A DNA stretch of 64,000 nt, from the NCBI GenBank assembly GCA_029747015.1, contig JAKOGI010000428.1, positions 439,501 to 503,500 of the forward strand. The letters are read 5' to 3'. This DNA is from Carnegiea gigantea. Its lineage: Eukaryota > Streptophyta > Magnoliopsida > Caryophyllales > Cactaceae. How positions within the stretch are numbered: the first letter of the stretch is position 1; every line of letters begins with the position of its first letter. Positions 63,967 to 64,000 of this stretch are shown here, one piece after another. Position numbers and translations under genes: made by a program. Below the pieces are notes generated by a model. That model did no database searches and was not told the DNA's origin. It saw only the letters and a program-made list of their open reading frames with translations.

Positions 63967-64000
63967 TTTTGTGTGGTCTCCTGTTTTCATCCGTGATGCT

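Overview
This is nuclear DNA from a flowering plant, most likely a eudicot. The genes are intron-rich with GT-AG splice sites, and several encode plastid-targeted plant proteins. The spaces between them hold many non-autonomous transposons (hAT, Mutator-like MITEs, a Helitron) and CT/CA microsatellites. I cannot name the family or species.

Left part (1-32,241). A UTP20 (U3 snoRNP / small-subunit processome) gene on the minus strand runs off the left edge; exons 1-8 are visible. At 30.4-32.2 kb is a minus-strand gene for the two-RRM plastid ribosomal protein PSRP-2, whose short last exon lies at 29.05 kb. Between and overlapping them is the main discovery of the window: a four-copy tandem array (6,323-29,753, basic unit about 4.55 kb). 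Each unit derives from the PSRP2-UTP20 gene junction and originally carried the last exon of PSRP2 plus the promoter and exons 1 and 2 of UTP20. The real UTP20 uses copy A (left end) and the real PSRP2 uses copy D (right end). The other ends are orphans: some dead by visible lesions, one (UTP20 exons 1-2 of copy C) still intact. Copy A holds a 5.2 kb nested transposon insertion only 171 bp upstream of the UTP20 start codon. Copy B holds a precisely delimited Helitron.

Middle part (33-46 kb). A chloroplast DNAJ20-like gene has two inactivating lesions. It is followed by three 143 bp tandem repeats, two orphan 3' exons of a Mut7-C exonuclease gene, an intact intronless AAA-ATPase (BCS1/OM66-like clade), and a small F-box gene with a duplicated 3' tail. 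Next comes a decayed CC-NB-LRR resistance gene split by a 2.35 kb hAT element with a perfect 8 bp target duplication.

Right part (46-64 kb). A yippee-like zinc protein and a CDC14/SIN-component-like gene share a divergent upstream region. A small secreted peptide gene with eight cysteines follows, then S-adenosylmethionine synthetase with a 5'UTR intron. Last is LL-diaminopimelate aminotransferase on the minus strand, which runs off the right edge; its last five coding exons are visible. The genes are mostly unrelated housekeeping loci and do not form a pathway cluster. All exon coordinates are my own splice-site readings and are unsupported by transcripts.
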